Source: Candidatus Methanophagales archaeon (lineage in GTDB: Archaea > Halobacteriota > Syntropharchaeia > Alkanophagales > Methanospirareceae). From it: 21,235 nt of DNA. Shown in pieces: positions 7,325 through 14,001 of this stretch; the first letter of the stretch is position 1; the number at the start of each line of letters is the position of its first letter. Under the pieces are notes generated by a model that ran no database searches, had not been told where the DNA came from, and was given only the letters and a program-made list of their open reading frames with translations. The stretch lies in assembly GCA_030668065.1 (NCBI GenBank), contig DAOUUS010000003.1, positions 1 to 21,235 of the forward strand, given 5' to 3'. The position numbers and the translations under genes are program-made.

Positions 7325-7753
7325 ATGGCTGAGTTCAAGAATACATTGGGTATTGCGAAAGGCACACCCATAGAAGCGGAAGTCGAAGCTAACTTCAGAG
7401 GAGAAACAATGGAAGTCGGGCTTTATCTTGCTATGGCGAGACAGGCCCAAAGAGAGGGTTATCCGGAAATTGCAGAAGTGCTTAAATCTATTGCATGGGA
7501 TGAAGCATGGCACGGAGCACGATTTGCGGAATTGAATGGCAAAATCTCGGAAAGCACAAAAGAGAATGTAAAGAAGATGCACGCGGGTGAAGTTGCAGCA
7601 AACAAGGAAAAGCGAGTAGCAGCAGTTATGGCTAAAGAATCAGGTATTGATGAAGCACACGATGTGTTTGACGAATCATCCCGGGATGAAGCACGACATG
7701 CAGGAGCCCTTGAAGGTCTGTTAAAGCGGTATTATGGAGAAAAGGCGGAATAA
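7325..7753 (+). CDS. Rubrerythrin-type diiron protein without rubredoxin domain
   Basis: A 142-residue ferritin-like four-helix protein of the rubrerythrin family, which reduces hydrogen peroxide in anaerobes. Seen: NFRGE at 23-27 (first Glu ligand), DEAWH at 59-63 (ExxH), GEVAANKEKRVAA at 88-100 and DESSRDEARH at 116-125 (ExxH). The C-terminal rubredoxin domain of classical rubrerythrin, with its two CxxC pairs, is absent. In the third helix one expected glutamate of the classical E-x2-E pair appears replaced (Glu89 then Ala92), so the iron site may be a subfamily variant. A separate electron donor is required. The gene is followed 3 bases after its stop by an hcp stub, so it was probably once part of an oxygen/nitrosative-stress operon. 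Confidence 0.88.
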   Translation: MAEFKNTLGIAKGTPIEAEVEANFRGETMEVGLYLAMARQAQREGYPEIAEVLKSIAWDEAWHGARFAELNGKISESTKENVKKMHAGEVAANKEKRVAAVMAKESGIDEAHDVFDESSRDEARHAGALEGLLKRYYGEKAE

Positions 7754-7756
7754 AAA

Positions 7757-7927
7757 ATGGAAAATCTGGAAATGTTTTGTTATCAGTGCTCCCAGACGGC
7801 AAAAGGGACTGGGTGTACAGTAAAAGGAGTATGTGGCAAAGAACCTACGGTGGCGCGACTGCAGGACAATCTTATATTTGCACTGAAAGGAATAAGTGCA
7901 TATTTGTATCATGCGCGTAAGTGGTAA
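7757..7927 (+). pseudogene. hcp: Truncated hybrid-cluster protein (hydroxylamine reductase), N-terminal stub
   Basis: A 56-residue frame starting MENLEMFCYQCSQTAKG that matches the N-terminus of hybrid-cluster protein (prismane), which handles NO or hydroxylamine in anaerobes. Seen: the four cysteines binding its first Fe-S cluster at 8, 11, 20 and 26 (C-x2-C-x8-C-x5-C), then GVCGKEPTVARLQDNLIFAL and GISAYLYHAR. Full-length Hcp has over 400 residues; here the frame stops just after YHARKW. The DNA beyond belongs to another gene in another frame. The best reading is a deletion that removed most of hcp. It lies 3 bases after rubrerythrin, an arrangement common for intact stress genes. The stub keeps a start codon and could still be translated. 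Confidence 0.82.
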
Positions 7928-7928
7928 T

Positions 7929-8381
7929 AAAATCTTATATCACCACCGGATTCGTATTTCCGTATCTGGCTGTCCGAACTGCTGCTCCAAACCGCAGATC
8001 GCGGACTTTGGGATTGTTGGCTACGTTCGCCCCGCTGTGAATACCGATACCTGCACGGTCTGCGGCGCATGTCGTGACGTGTGCCCAGATACCGCAATTA
8101 CAGTAAAGAATGCCCCGCCGTTATTTGACCGTGATAAATGCCTAGGCTGTGTTAAGTGCCGCGAAATATGCCAGAATGGTAGTATTGTTCTCTTAGACCA
8201 AGGTGTGCGGCTACTTGTGGGTGGCAAACTCGGGCGGCATCCGCGACTTGCTCAAGTAGTAGCAGAATTTGATGATTTCGAGGTGGTGGTTCACAAGATT
8301 GGGCAAATCGTAGAGGAGTATATCGAGTGTGCGGATTCCGATGAACGGTTTGCGGATTTCTGGATACGTATCAAAGGTTAA
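7929..8381 (+). pseudogene. C-terminal fragment of a sulfite/nitrite-reductase-like protein with 2x[4Fe-4S] ferredoxin
   Basis: A reading frame that matches the C-terminal half of small sulfite-reductase-like proteins (dsr-like, often found in methanogens). Seen: HHRIRISVSGCPNCCSKPQ, the second half of the sirohaem/[4Fe-4S] site (GCPNxC), then DFGIVG, then two full ferredoxin motifs CTVCGACRDVCP and CLGCVKCREICQ, then GGKLGRHPRLA and the family-like end ERFADFWIRIKG. The N-terminal half, with the first cysteine pair and substrate domain, is missing. The frame can formally be extended to a GTG at 7896 or an ATG at 7911, but that stretch is hcp DNA read out of frame, so it is an artefact of the junction or a new N-terminus. 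If translated from 7911 it would yield a roughly 156-residue ferredoxin-like protein. Probably a relic of a deletion joining two genes. Confidence 0.75.
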
Positions 8382-8387
8382 AATTAG

Positions 8388-8555
8388 GTACTCCTGTTTC
8401 ACGATAGACCGTTCTTTCAAAAAGGAAGTTGTGTTCATGACGATACGATGAAAGACGTGTATTCGAGATTTGAATGGGCAGATGTGATCTTGATAGGGCG
8501 GAATATACTCATGGATGGTTGTTTGATGATGAAAGGGGGTGAGAAGAACGTATGA
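8388..8555 (+). pseudogene. Probable remnant of an iron-sulfur flavoprotein (NADPH-dependent FMN reductase family)
   Basis: An open stretch without a usable start whose translation includes KGSCVHDDTMKDVY followed by SRFEWADVILIGRN. This resembles the part of iron-sulfur flavoproteins around the last cluster cysteine (GkCvikDDMqeiYekl) and the next flavodoxin strand (ADgIIiGSPvYf). After IGRN the likeness is lost and a stop follows at 8553-8555. The protein normally has about 200 residues, so this is at most a decayed piece. It fits the neighbouring redox-gene debris. The call is from memory of the family and is tentative. Confidence 0.4.
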
Positions 8556-8680
8556 ATACAAATATGCGGATAGCCGGGGGTATAACCGGCTCCGGGGATC
8601 GCTTGACCGAATGCGTGACTTGTATGGAGCAGCTCACAAAGAAGTATAAATCCAGGTCTTGTGCCGGATTGATGGGATAG
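8552..8680 (+). CDS. Small ORF, 42 residues, uncertain
   Basis: ATG at 8552 follows a good ribosome-site-like GGGGGTGAG (8535-8543). It would encode a 42-residue peptide starting MNTNMRIAGGITGSG, with the cysteine pair ECVTCMEQL and a further cysteine at 37. I do not recognise it. A different frame over 8658-8720 reads a plausible protein end (RIDGIEEVEKDIIEV), so the region may simply be decayed coding DNA broken by frameshifts. Not confidently a gene. Confidence 0.25.
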   Translation: MNTNMRIAGGITGSGDRLTECVTCMEQLTKKYKSRSCAGLMG

Positions 8681-8712
8681 AAGAGGTGGAGAAGGATATT
8701 ATAGAAGTTGAC

Positions 8713-8737
8713 GCTTCTTAGAAGCAAAGGTTTTTTT
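8713..8737 (+). terminator. Hairpin followed by T-run
   Basis: GCTTCTTAGAAGC (8713-8725) forms a perfect short stem, and TTTTTTT follows at 8731-8737. This would end transcription of the rubrerythrin/redox-remnant region before the CDF transporter gene. Confidence 0.55.
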
Positions 8738-8760
8738 AGAACAAAATAAACTTATTTATT

Positions 8761-8817
8761 GACACAGGTTAACACAGATTAACGCAGAAGAAAACAAAAT
8801 CCGTGTGAATCTGCGTC
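8761..8817. repeat. Dispersed inverted-repeat element, copy C (short hairpin form)
   Basis: GACACAGGTTAACACAGATT begins the left arm at 8761 and AATCCGTGTGAATCTGCGTC ends the right arm at 8817. The arms are imperfect inverted copies separated by a short A-rich loop. The left arm is itself three near-identical 10-base units (ACACAGGTTA, ACACAGATTA, ACGCAGAAGA). Same family as the elements at 1257-1395 and 4275-4397 but without the longer centre. It sits between the T-run terminator and the CDF promoter. Confidence 0.7.
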
Positions 8818-8841
8818 ATAAATAGCTAGGTAGGAGTTATA

Positions 8842-8851
8842 CCTTATATAC
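8842..8851 (+). promoter_or_regulatory. TATA-like box for the CDF transporter
   Basis: CCTTATATAC ends 16 bases before the ATG at 8867. An archaeal transcript would start about 25 bases after the box centre, so the message should be nearly leaderless. This fits the lack of a ribosome site at the ATG. Confidence 0.45.
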
Positions 8852-8866
8852 AATGGAATCTACAAC

Positions 8867-10060
8867 ATGGCCCGAATAGATAGAGACAAAAAAGCCGCTT
8901 TGGTGTCCATAGTGGTAACCGCGTTTCTCGTAGTTATAAAATATTCTGTTGGCGTGCTTTCCGGAAGCATTGCCTTACTTGCGGATGCCGTTCACTCGTT
9001 TACTGATGTTATAAGTTCCATTGGTGTCTTTATCGGTCTTAAGATTTCAAGTCGTAAGCCCACCGAGAGTTTCCCATACGGATTTTATAAAGCCGAGAAT
9101 ATAGTAAGCCTGTTCCTTGCACTTGCGATTTTTTATGCCGGATATGAGATAGTCCTCACATCGGTCGAGAAGTTTGAAGAGGTTGTGCTGACAAATGTTC
9201 CGGTGGCAATCTTAGTTGCAGTGACATCGCTGGTGCTCACATTGCTTTTGAGCAGTTATAAACTCAAAGTTGGACGAGAGTTGAACTCGCCCAGCTTAAT
9301 CGCGGATGGCAAGCATACGAGGGCAGACGTTTATGCTTCCGCAGTCGTATTACTTGGCATATTGGGGAACTACCTTGGATTCTATTCGCTGGACCAGATA
9401 GCAGGTATTATGATTGCGGTATTCATCTTCAAATCGGGTTACGAGATTTTAAAAGATTCGATAAAGGTTCTTTTGGACGCATCCATCGATTATGAGAGCT
9501 TGCACAGGATAAGAGAACTAGTAGCGGAGGTTCATGGCGTCAGGAAAATACATTCATTGAAGGCAAGAGGCTCCGGTAAATTCATATTTGTCGAGATTGA
9601 GATAGAAACGAGCTTGAGAGACCTTGAAAGGGCGCATCTAGTGAGTGATAAGATAGAGGAGAATATTAAGTCAGAGCTAAAGAACGTGGATAAGGTAATA
9701 ATAGATATAGAGCCGGTGGAGAAGGAATTTATCCGGTTTGCGGTACCCTGCACGGAAAACGAGGGTATGCGGTCTAAAGTCTCCTGGCATTTCGGTGAGG
9801 CAGAATATTTCTGTATTTTTGATATAAAAGCAGCGGATAATGAGTTGACGGATATGAGGTTCGTAAGAAACCCGTTTGCCGCGTTAGAGAAACGGAAAGG
9901 GCTTAAAGCTGCTGAGCTTCTGGTTTCACATAAAATTGATAAAATAGTTACAAAAGAGAGCATAGCAAAGAAGAGTGCGTTTTATGTTTTGGATGATGCT
10001 TATGTGGAGTTTGAAGTGACTGAGTCGGATACGCTTGGAGAACTAATCAAGAAGTTGTGA
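8867..10060 (+). CDS. CDF family metal transporter fused to a NifX/NifB-like cofactor-binding domain
   Basis: A 397-residue two-part protein. Residues 1-205 are a cation diffusion facilitator membrane domain that exports divalent metals by proton exchange. Seen: about six hydrophobic segments, LLADAVHSFTDVISS at 37-51 and ADGKHTRADVYASAV at 146-160, giving H43-x3-D47 and H150-x3-D154 as probable metal ligands. Residues 206-285 match the usual cytoplasmic CDF domain (HGVRKIHSLKARGSGKFIF). Residues 288-397 add a domain like the dinitrogenase Fe-Mo cofactor-binding family: FAVPCTENEGMRSKVSWHFG at 291-310, FDI, then HKIDKIVTKESIAKKSAFYV at 355-374. Known: that domain binds metal-sulfur clusters in NifX/NifY/NifB. 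Inferred: it may sense iron or a cluster and gate transport. Substrate unproven. Confidence 0.9.
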   Translation: MARIDRDKKAALVSIVVTAFLVVIKYSVGVLSGSIALLADAVHSFTDVISSIGVFIGLKISSRKPTESFPYGFYKAENIVSLFLALAIFYAGYEIVLTSVEKFEEVVLTNVPVAILVAVTSLVLTLLLSSYKLKVGRELNSPSLIADGKHTRADVYASAVVLLGILGNYLGFYSLDQIAGIMIAVFIFKSGYEILKDSIKVLLDASIDYESLHRIRELVAEVHGVRKIHSLKARGSGKFIFVEIEIETSLRDLERAHLVSDKIEENIKSELKNVDKVIIDIEPVEKEFIRFAVPCTENEGMRSKVSWHFGEAEYFCIFDIKAADNELTDMRFVRNPFAALEKRKGLKAAELLVSHKIDKIVTKESIAKKSAFYVLDDAYVEFEVTESDTLGELIKKL

Positions 10061-10125
10061 CAACAATTTTCCGGTACTCGGAACAAAATTCAACATATAT
10101 TCGATGTATCGGTATAGCCAATGTA

Positions 10126-10143
10126 AAAAGCCCCCGCGCTTTT
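10126..10143. terminator. Possible two-way terminator hairpin
   Basis: AAAAGC (10126-10131) pairs with GCTTTT (10138-10143) around a C-rich loop. It is followed by A/T-only sequence and, for the minus strand, preceded by a T-rich run. It lies after the CDF stop and downstream of the minus-strand zinc-ribbon gene, so it could end both transcripts. Confidence 0.4.
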
Positions 10144-10200
10144 ATAAAAAAGAAAAAAATGTGGGGTATAAATGCGAGCTATACCTCGTTTGGCGTTATC

Positions 10201-10309
10201 AACTCACTCTTTACGAAAACGTTCGTAAGTTTCTGGATTCAATCCCCACCACCGAATAGAAACTCAGTTTTCACAAATCTTTCGTAGTTTTCCGGACTCA
10301 TTCCACCGC
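10201..10309. repeat. Tandem imperfect duplication of the 3' end of the zinc-ribbon gene
   Basis: The segment starting AACTCACTCTTTACG at 10201 recurs about 60 bases later, starting AACTCAGTTTTCACA at 10261, and similarity runs for about 50 bases. On the minus strand the inner copy encodes GMSPENYERFVK of the zinc-ribbon protein. The outer copy would encode GLNPETYERFRKE and then a stop, but it lies out of frame beyond the present stop at 10239. Confidence 0.6.
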
Positions 10310-10526
10310 ATTTAGGGCACCAATAGACCTCTGAATTTTCTACATCATTCCCGCTATTATCTAGTGTCTTGAATACATAACCCGGGTGCTTCTCCTCGCA
10401 TTTCTCACAAAGCTTATCATCCTCTCTGGCGATGATCTCGAAAAAGCCAACCTTCTTTCTGTACTCAATAGTGTCACCAGGCATTCTCTCCCAATCAGAC
10501 GGGAACTTCCCGTATTCTTCATCCAT
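10239..10526 (-). CDS. Small zinc-ribbon-like protein, function unknown
   Basis: A 95-residue hydrophilic protein with two CxxC pairs, CEKC and CPKCGG, about 35 residues apart, typical of a zinc ribbon. The N-terminus (MDEEYGKFPSDWERMPGD) and the middle (IEYRKKVGFFEIIARED) are not recognised. I chose the ATG at 10526, because a GGTGA ribosome site lies 8 bases before it; GTG codons at 10541 and 10538 are possible earlier starts. After CPKCGG comes MSPENYERFVK, and the same segment reappears out of frame just downstream, so the present C-terminus (FLFGGGD) probably arose by duplication and frameshift. A TATA-like TTTTATATG lies at about 10564-10573 on the minus strand. Surely coding, role unknown. 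Confidence 0.72.
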   Translation of the reverse strand: MDEEYGKFPSDWERMPGDTIEYRKKVGFFEIIAREDDKLCEKCEEKHPGYVFKTLDNSGNDVENSEVYWCPKCGGMSPENYERFVKTEFLFGGGD

Positions 10527-10688
10527 CTTCTTATTCACCACAATTAAACTTTAGTTCGAAGATACATATAAAGGTATAGCATTATTCTACGTGAGCTTTT
10601 GGTACATAAACAAAAAATAGAGCAATGATAATAGACACTACAATAGGTTTATGATGTTAAAGGCTAAATAGATATAGGAGACACGAAT

Positions 10689-11741
10689 ATGAAGGGACTG
10701 ATACTATCAGGTGGATACGGCACACGACTACGCCCGATTACATACTCGCATCAGAAACAGCTCATCCCTGTTGCGAACAAACCCATATTATTTTATGCGA
10801 TCGAAGACGTACTCGAAGCAGGTGTAGATGAGATAGGAATCATCGTGGGGCCAAATAAAGAACAGGTCATGGCAACGGTGCAATCACAAGATTGGGACGC
10901 TGAGATTGTGTTCATTCCGCAGGACGAGCCGCGAGGATTAGCGCATACAATACTCATTGCCGACAAGTTTTTAGATGACGAGTTCGTGATGTACCTGGGC
11001 GATAATATATTGCGAGAGGGGATAGTAAAACATGCGAATGCGTTTGCCGGGAACAATTACGATGCAAGCATAATGCTAACCGAGGTAGAAAATCCGGAGC
11101 AGTTCGGAATTGCAGAACTCAATTATGACGGCACAATAAAACGACTGGTTGAAAAACCTAAAGTACCACCCAGCAATCTGGCTCTTGTCGGGATCTACTT
11201 CTTCAAACCGGTTATAACGGATGCTTGTAATAGCATAGAGCCGTCATGGCGCGATGAGCTTGAGATTACGGATGCAATTCAATGGCTAATTGATAACGGT
11301 TACGAAGTGGGCTGGACGAAGGTAGATAGGTGGTGGAAAGATACAGGCAAACCGGACGACATTCTGGAAGCTAACCGGTTGATCCTGGACGATTTGAGCC
11401 ATGAGATATTGGGGGAGGTACACTGCGAGCTTAGAGGACGAGTTGCCGTGGGTAAAGGCACAAAAGTGGACGAAGACTCGGTGATTAAAGGGCCTGCACT
11501 CATCGGTAGCGATTGCGAGATAATAAATGGCTATATTGGACCTTATACTACTATAGGTAACGATTGCGAGATAATAAACGCCGAGGTGGAAGATTCTATT
11601 GTTATGGATAACGCTAAGCTGATAAATGCTGGTAATATTGTTGATAGTATTATCGGTCGAGGTGCGATAATAGAGAAGAATAAGAGTTTACCGAAAGGGC
11701 GTAAGTTTATTATTGGCGATACTTCCTGGGTACGGATATGA
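10689..11741 (+). CDS. rmlA: Glucose-1-phosphate thymidylyltransferase (long RmlA type)
   Basis: A 350-residue nucleotidyltransferase making dTDP-glucose from dTTP and glucose-1-phosphate, the first step to dTDP-L-rhamnose. Seen: the signature LILSGGYGTRLRPITYS at 4-20, KQLIPVANKP at 23-32, YLGDNI at 102-107 with the metal-binding aspartate, VEKP at 154-157, and a C-terminal left-handed beta-helix of hexapeptide-like repeats from about 245 (KGPALIGSDCEI, IGPYTTIGNDCEI, VEDSIVMD). This long form is common in archaea and actinobacteria. An AGGAGA ribosome site lies at 10676-10681. First gene of a compact operon: 10 bases separate its stop from the next ATG. The exact nucleotide preference cannot be read from sequence, but the rmlB, rmlD and rmlC neighbours support dTDP. 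Confidence 0.93.
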   Translation: MKGLILSGGYGTRLRPITYSHQKQLIPVANKPILFYAIEDVLEAGVDEIGIIVGPNKEQVMATVQSQDWDAEIVFIPQDEPRGLAHTILIADKFLDDEFVMYLGDNILREGIVKHANAFAGNNYDASIMLTEVENPEQFGIAELNYDGTIKRLVEKPKVPPSNLALVGIYFFKPVITDACNSIEPSWRDELEITDAIQWLIDNGYEVGWTKVDRWWKDTGKPDDILEANRLILDDLSHEILGEVHCELRGRVAVGKGTKVDEDSVIKGPALIGSDCEIINGYIGPYTTIGNDCEIINAEVEDSIVMDNAKLINAGNIVDSIIGRGAIIEKNKSLPKGRKFIIGDTSWVRI

Positions 11742-11751
11742 AGAGGTAAGT

Positions 11752-12726
11752 ATGAAGATATTAGTAACCGGCGGATTGGGCTTCATCGGCAGCAATTTTG
11801 TAAGGCATATGCACGACAGCGCGGATATTGTCGTAGTTGACGCCCAGAAGTACGGTTCTAACCCGGCCAATGTGAAAGATTTAGAGTATGAATTTGTGAA
11901 AGGCGATATTTGCGATTATGAATTGATGTGCAAGCTCGTGAAAGAGACCGATGCGGTTGTGAACTTTGCCGCGGAGACGCACGTGGACCGAAGCATATCC
12001 AGTCCCTATTCTTTTATCGTGAGTAACGTTAATGGCACTTATACGGTACTGGAAGCGATACGGACGTGTAATCCCGATGCAAGGCTGGTTCACATAAGTA
12101 CGGACGAAGTATATGGCGACATAGAAGAGGGCTCTTTTAAAGAGGACGATATTTTAAGGCCGTCATCGCCATATTCTGCGAGTAAAGCCTCTGCCGATCT
12201 GATAGTTCTGGCTTATGTGAGAACCTATGCCATAAACGCAGTAATCACGAGATGCACGAATAATTATGGTCGTTACCAATTCCCGGAGAAGTTAATACCC
12301 AAAGCGATTATCAGGGCTATCTCAAATATGAAGATACCTATTTATGGCACCGGAAAGAACGTACGCGACTGGATTTTTGTGGAGGACCATTGTGAAGCGA
12401 TAAAAATGGTCTTGAATAAGGGCGAGAAGGGTGAGATATATAATGTCGCCAGCGGCGCGGAGAAAACGAATCTGGAACTTGTCAGTGCGATTCTCGCGAT
12501 TATGGATAAGCCCGACTTAGTTGAGTTTGTGGAGGACAGACCGGGGCATGACCTCAGATATAGCCTTGATTATTCTAAGGCAATGGAATTGGGCTGGAAG
12601 CCCCGGCACAAGTTCGAGAAAGGGTTAGAAGAGACTATCGAATGGTATTTAAGTAACGAATGGTGGTGGAAATCTTTAGCAGACGATAAGGTTCTGCATC
12701 CAACGCCCTGGAAACTGGAGTGGTGA
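11752..12726 (+). CDS. rmlB: dTDP-glucose 4,6-dehydratase
   Basis: A 324-residue extended short-chain dehydrogenase converting dTDP-glucose to dTDP-4-keto-6-deoxyglucose. Seen: NAD-binding VTGGLGFIGSNF at 5-16, FAAETHVDRSI at 72-82, HISTDEVYGD at 114-123 with the catalytic Asp-Glu pair, the catalytic Y141-S-A-S-K145, and TRCTNNYGRYQFPEKLIP further on. The frame is open back to an ATG at 11713, which would overlap rmlA by 29 bases. I chose ATG 11752 because the Rossmann strand MKILVTGG begins there and GAGGT lies 5-9 bases before it. Second step of the rhamnose pathway; the 4-base gap to rmlD indicates one transcript. Confidence 0.95.
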   Translation: MKILVTGGLGFIGSNFVRHMHDSADIVVVDAQKYGSNPANVKDLEYEFVKGDICDYELMCKLVKETDAVVNFAAETHVDRSISSPYSFIVSNVNGTYTVLEAIRTCNPDARLVHISTDEVYGDIEEGSFKEDDILRPSSPYSASKASADLIVLAYVRTYAINAVITRCTNNYGRYQFPEKLIPKAIIRAISNMKIPIYGTGKNVRDWIFVEDHCEAIKMVLNKGEKGEIYNVASGAEKTNLELVSAILAIMDKPDLVEFVEDRPGHDLRYSLDYSKAMELGWKPRHKFEKGLEETIEWYLSNEWWWKSLADDKVLHPTPWKLEW

Positions 12727-12730
12727 TAAC

Positions 12731-13582
12731 ATGCGAATATTCATTACCGGCGGCAGCGGCTTGCTTGGCACTAAAATCGCTGAGTTGGCATTACAGGACC
12801 ACGAAGTTTACGCGGGTTACTGCCATAACAAGCCGGAATTTGGCGAGCCTGTGAAATTTGATCTGGCGGATGAATTAGCGTTTATTCACGAGATAAAGCC
12901 CGAAGTTATCATCCATACCGCGGCGTTAACTAATGTAGATGAATGCGAAACGAACAAGGAGTTAGCGTATAAGATAAATGTAGAAGGCACAAAAAGAGTA
13001 GCGGCGATTGCACATGAGTTGGATGCTTTTAGTGTGTATGTTTCTACGGATTATGTGTTTCCCGGTGATAAAGGGCTGTATAAAGAAGAGGACGAGCCAA
13101 AGCCGGTAGATTACTATGGCTACACGAAATTACAGGGCGAACAGTACTGCGATTGTGTGGCAAGACCCTGCGTTATTTACGGCGCAAAACCAGCCAGCGG
13201 TAAGGTTAATTTCGCGTTGTGGATTATAGAAACGCTCAGGAACGGAGAAAAGGTGAATATTGTTACCGATCAGTACATAACGCCAACGTTGAATACGAAT
13301 TTGGCGCAGATGGTTTTGGAGATAGCGGAGCGAAGACTAACAGGTATATTCCATACGGCGGGTGCCACGAGGGTTACGAGATACGAGTTCGCATTGCAGG
13401 TAGCGGATAAGTTTAGGTTGGATAAGGACTTGATAGTGGCATCGCGGATGGCGGATATGCGGTGGGTTGCGCTTCGCCCTATGGATTCTTCGCTGGATAC
13501 GACAAAAGCGGCAAAGTACTTAAAGGAAAAGCCTTATAGTTTGGATATGGCGTTAGAAGTTCTGCGGGGAGAGCTGCGGTGA
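12731..13582 (+). CDS. rmlD: dTDP-4-dehydrorhamnose reductase
   Basis: A 283-residue short-chain reductase making dTDP-L-rhamnose from the 4-keto sugar with NAD(P)H. Seen: ITGGSGLLGTKIAELAL at 5-21, HTAALTNVDECE at 62-73, VSTDYVFPG at 104-112, the catalytic Y129-G-Y-T-K133, and ARPCVIYG near 145. The length is typical. It follows rmlB by 4 bases, with GGTGA before the ATG. Its last bases (GTGA) overlap the start of the MNT nucleotidyltransferase gene, so translation of that gene is probably coupled. Confidence 0.94.
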   Translation: MRIFITGGSGLLGTKIAELALQDHEVYAGYCHNKPEFGEPVKFDLADELAFIHEIKPEVIIHTAALTNVDECETNKELAYKINVEGTKRVAAIAHELDAFSVYVSTDYVFPGDKGLYKEEDEPKPVDYYGYTKLQGEQYCDCVARPCVIYGAKPASGKVNFALWIIETLRNGEKVNIVTDQYITPTLNTNLAQMVLEIAERRLTGIFHTAGATRVTRYEFALQVADKFRLDKDLIVASRMADMRWVALRPMDSSLDTTKAAKYLKEKPYSLDMALEVLRGELR

Positions 13583-14001
13583 ATATGGCAGAATTGTTGA
13601 TGCGACAAGGAGTAAAGCAAAAGATCCCGAAGAGGTATCAGGCGCCAGTACAAGAGTTTGTAAAAGTTGCGCTTGAGAAGTACGGCGACCTGATAGAAAG
13701 AATCATCCTTTTCGGGTCGGTAGCGAGGGGAGAGGCAACGGAAGAATCGGATATAGATATTTTAGTAGTTGGTGACACGAGCTTAGAAGAATTGGTGGGC
13801 GTATCGTTTCCAATTTTATTAGACGAGGGGGAACTTATCTCAGCGAAGAATATGAAAAAAGACCACTTCACATATTTAGTCTGGCATGGCTATTCGTTTA
13901 TAAAAAATGTCCTGCAGGAGGGTGTGGTATTATATGAAAGAATGGGAAAATCATTTGGAGAAAGCAGAGGAGAAGCTCAGCTCAGCAAAACTTCTGTTTG
14001 A
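13579..14001 (+). CDS. Minimal nucleotidyltransferase (MntA-like antitoxin of a HEPN/MNT pair)
   Basis: A 140-residue protein of the small polymerase-beta-like nucleotidyltransferase group. Seen: IILFGSVARGEATEESDIDI at 42-61, with the GSxxxG turn and the D-x-D metal site, and a following strand VVGD. Known: MNT proteins pair with HEPN RNases; in the HepT/MntA system MntA neutralises the toxin by adding AMP to it. The gene begins with GTG at 13579, overlapping the rmlD stop by 4 bases, or with ATG at 13585. Its 3' end overlaps a truncated HEPN gene by 68 bases. It interrupts the rhamnose genes (rmlD before, rmlC after), so it looks like an inserted module carried by the operon. A glycan-related role is possible but less likely. 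Confidence 0.85.
   Translation: MNMAELLMRQGVKQKIPKRYQAPVQEFVKVALEKYGDLIERIILFGSVARGEATEESDIDILVVGDTSLEELVGVSFPILLDEGELISAKNMKKDHFTYLVWHGYSFIKNVLQEGVVLYERMGKSFGESRGEAQLSKTSV

Noticed and set aside
7310..7582. 90-codon minus-strand reading frame opposite rubrerythrin
   Set aside because: It lies fully antisense to a gene with clear diiron motifs, and its translation is cysteine- and phenylalanine-rich without any recognisable pattern.
10057..10287. 76-codon plus-strand reading frame after the CDF gene
   Set aside because: It covers the putative terminator hairpin and the tandem duplication, has a low-complexity lysine run, and overlaps the zinc-ribbon gene on the other strand. It is probably chance.
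11713..11751. Earlier rmlB start giving 13 extra residues
   Set aside because: It would overlap rmlA by 29 bases and precede the Rossmann strand, and a GAGGT ribosome site fits ATG 11752.
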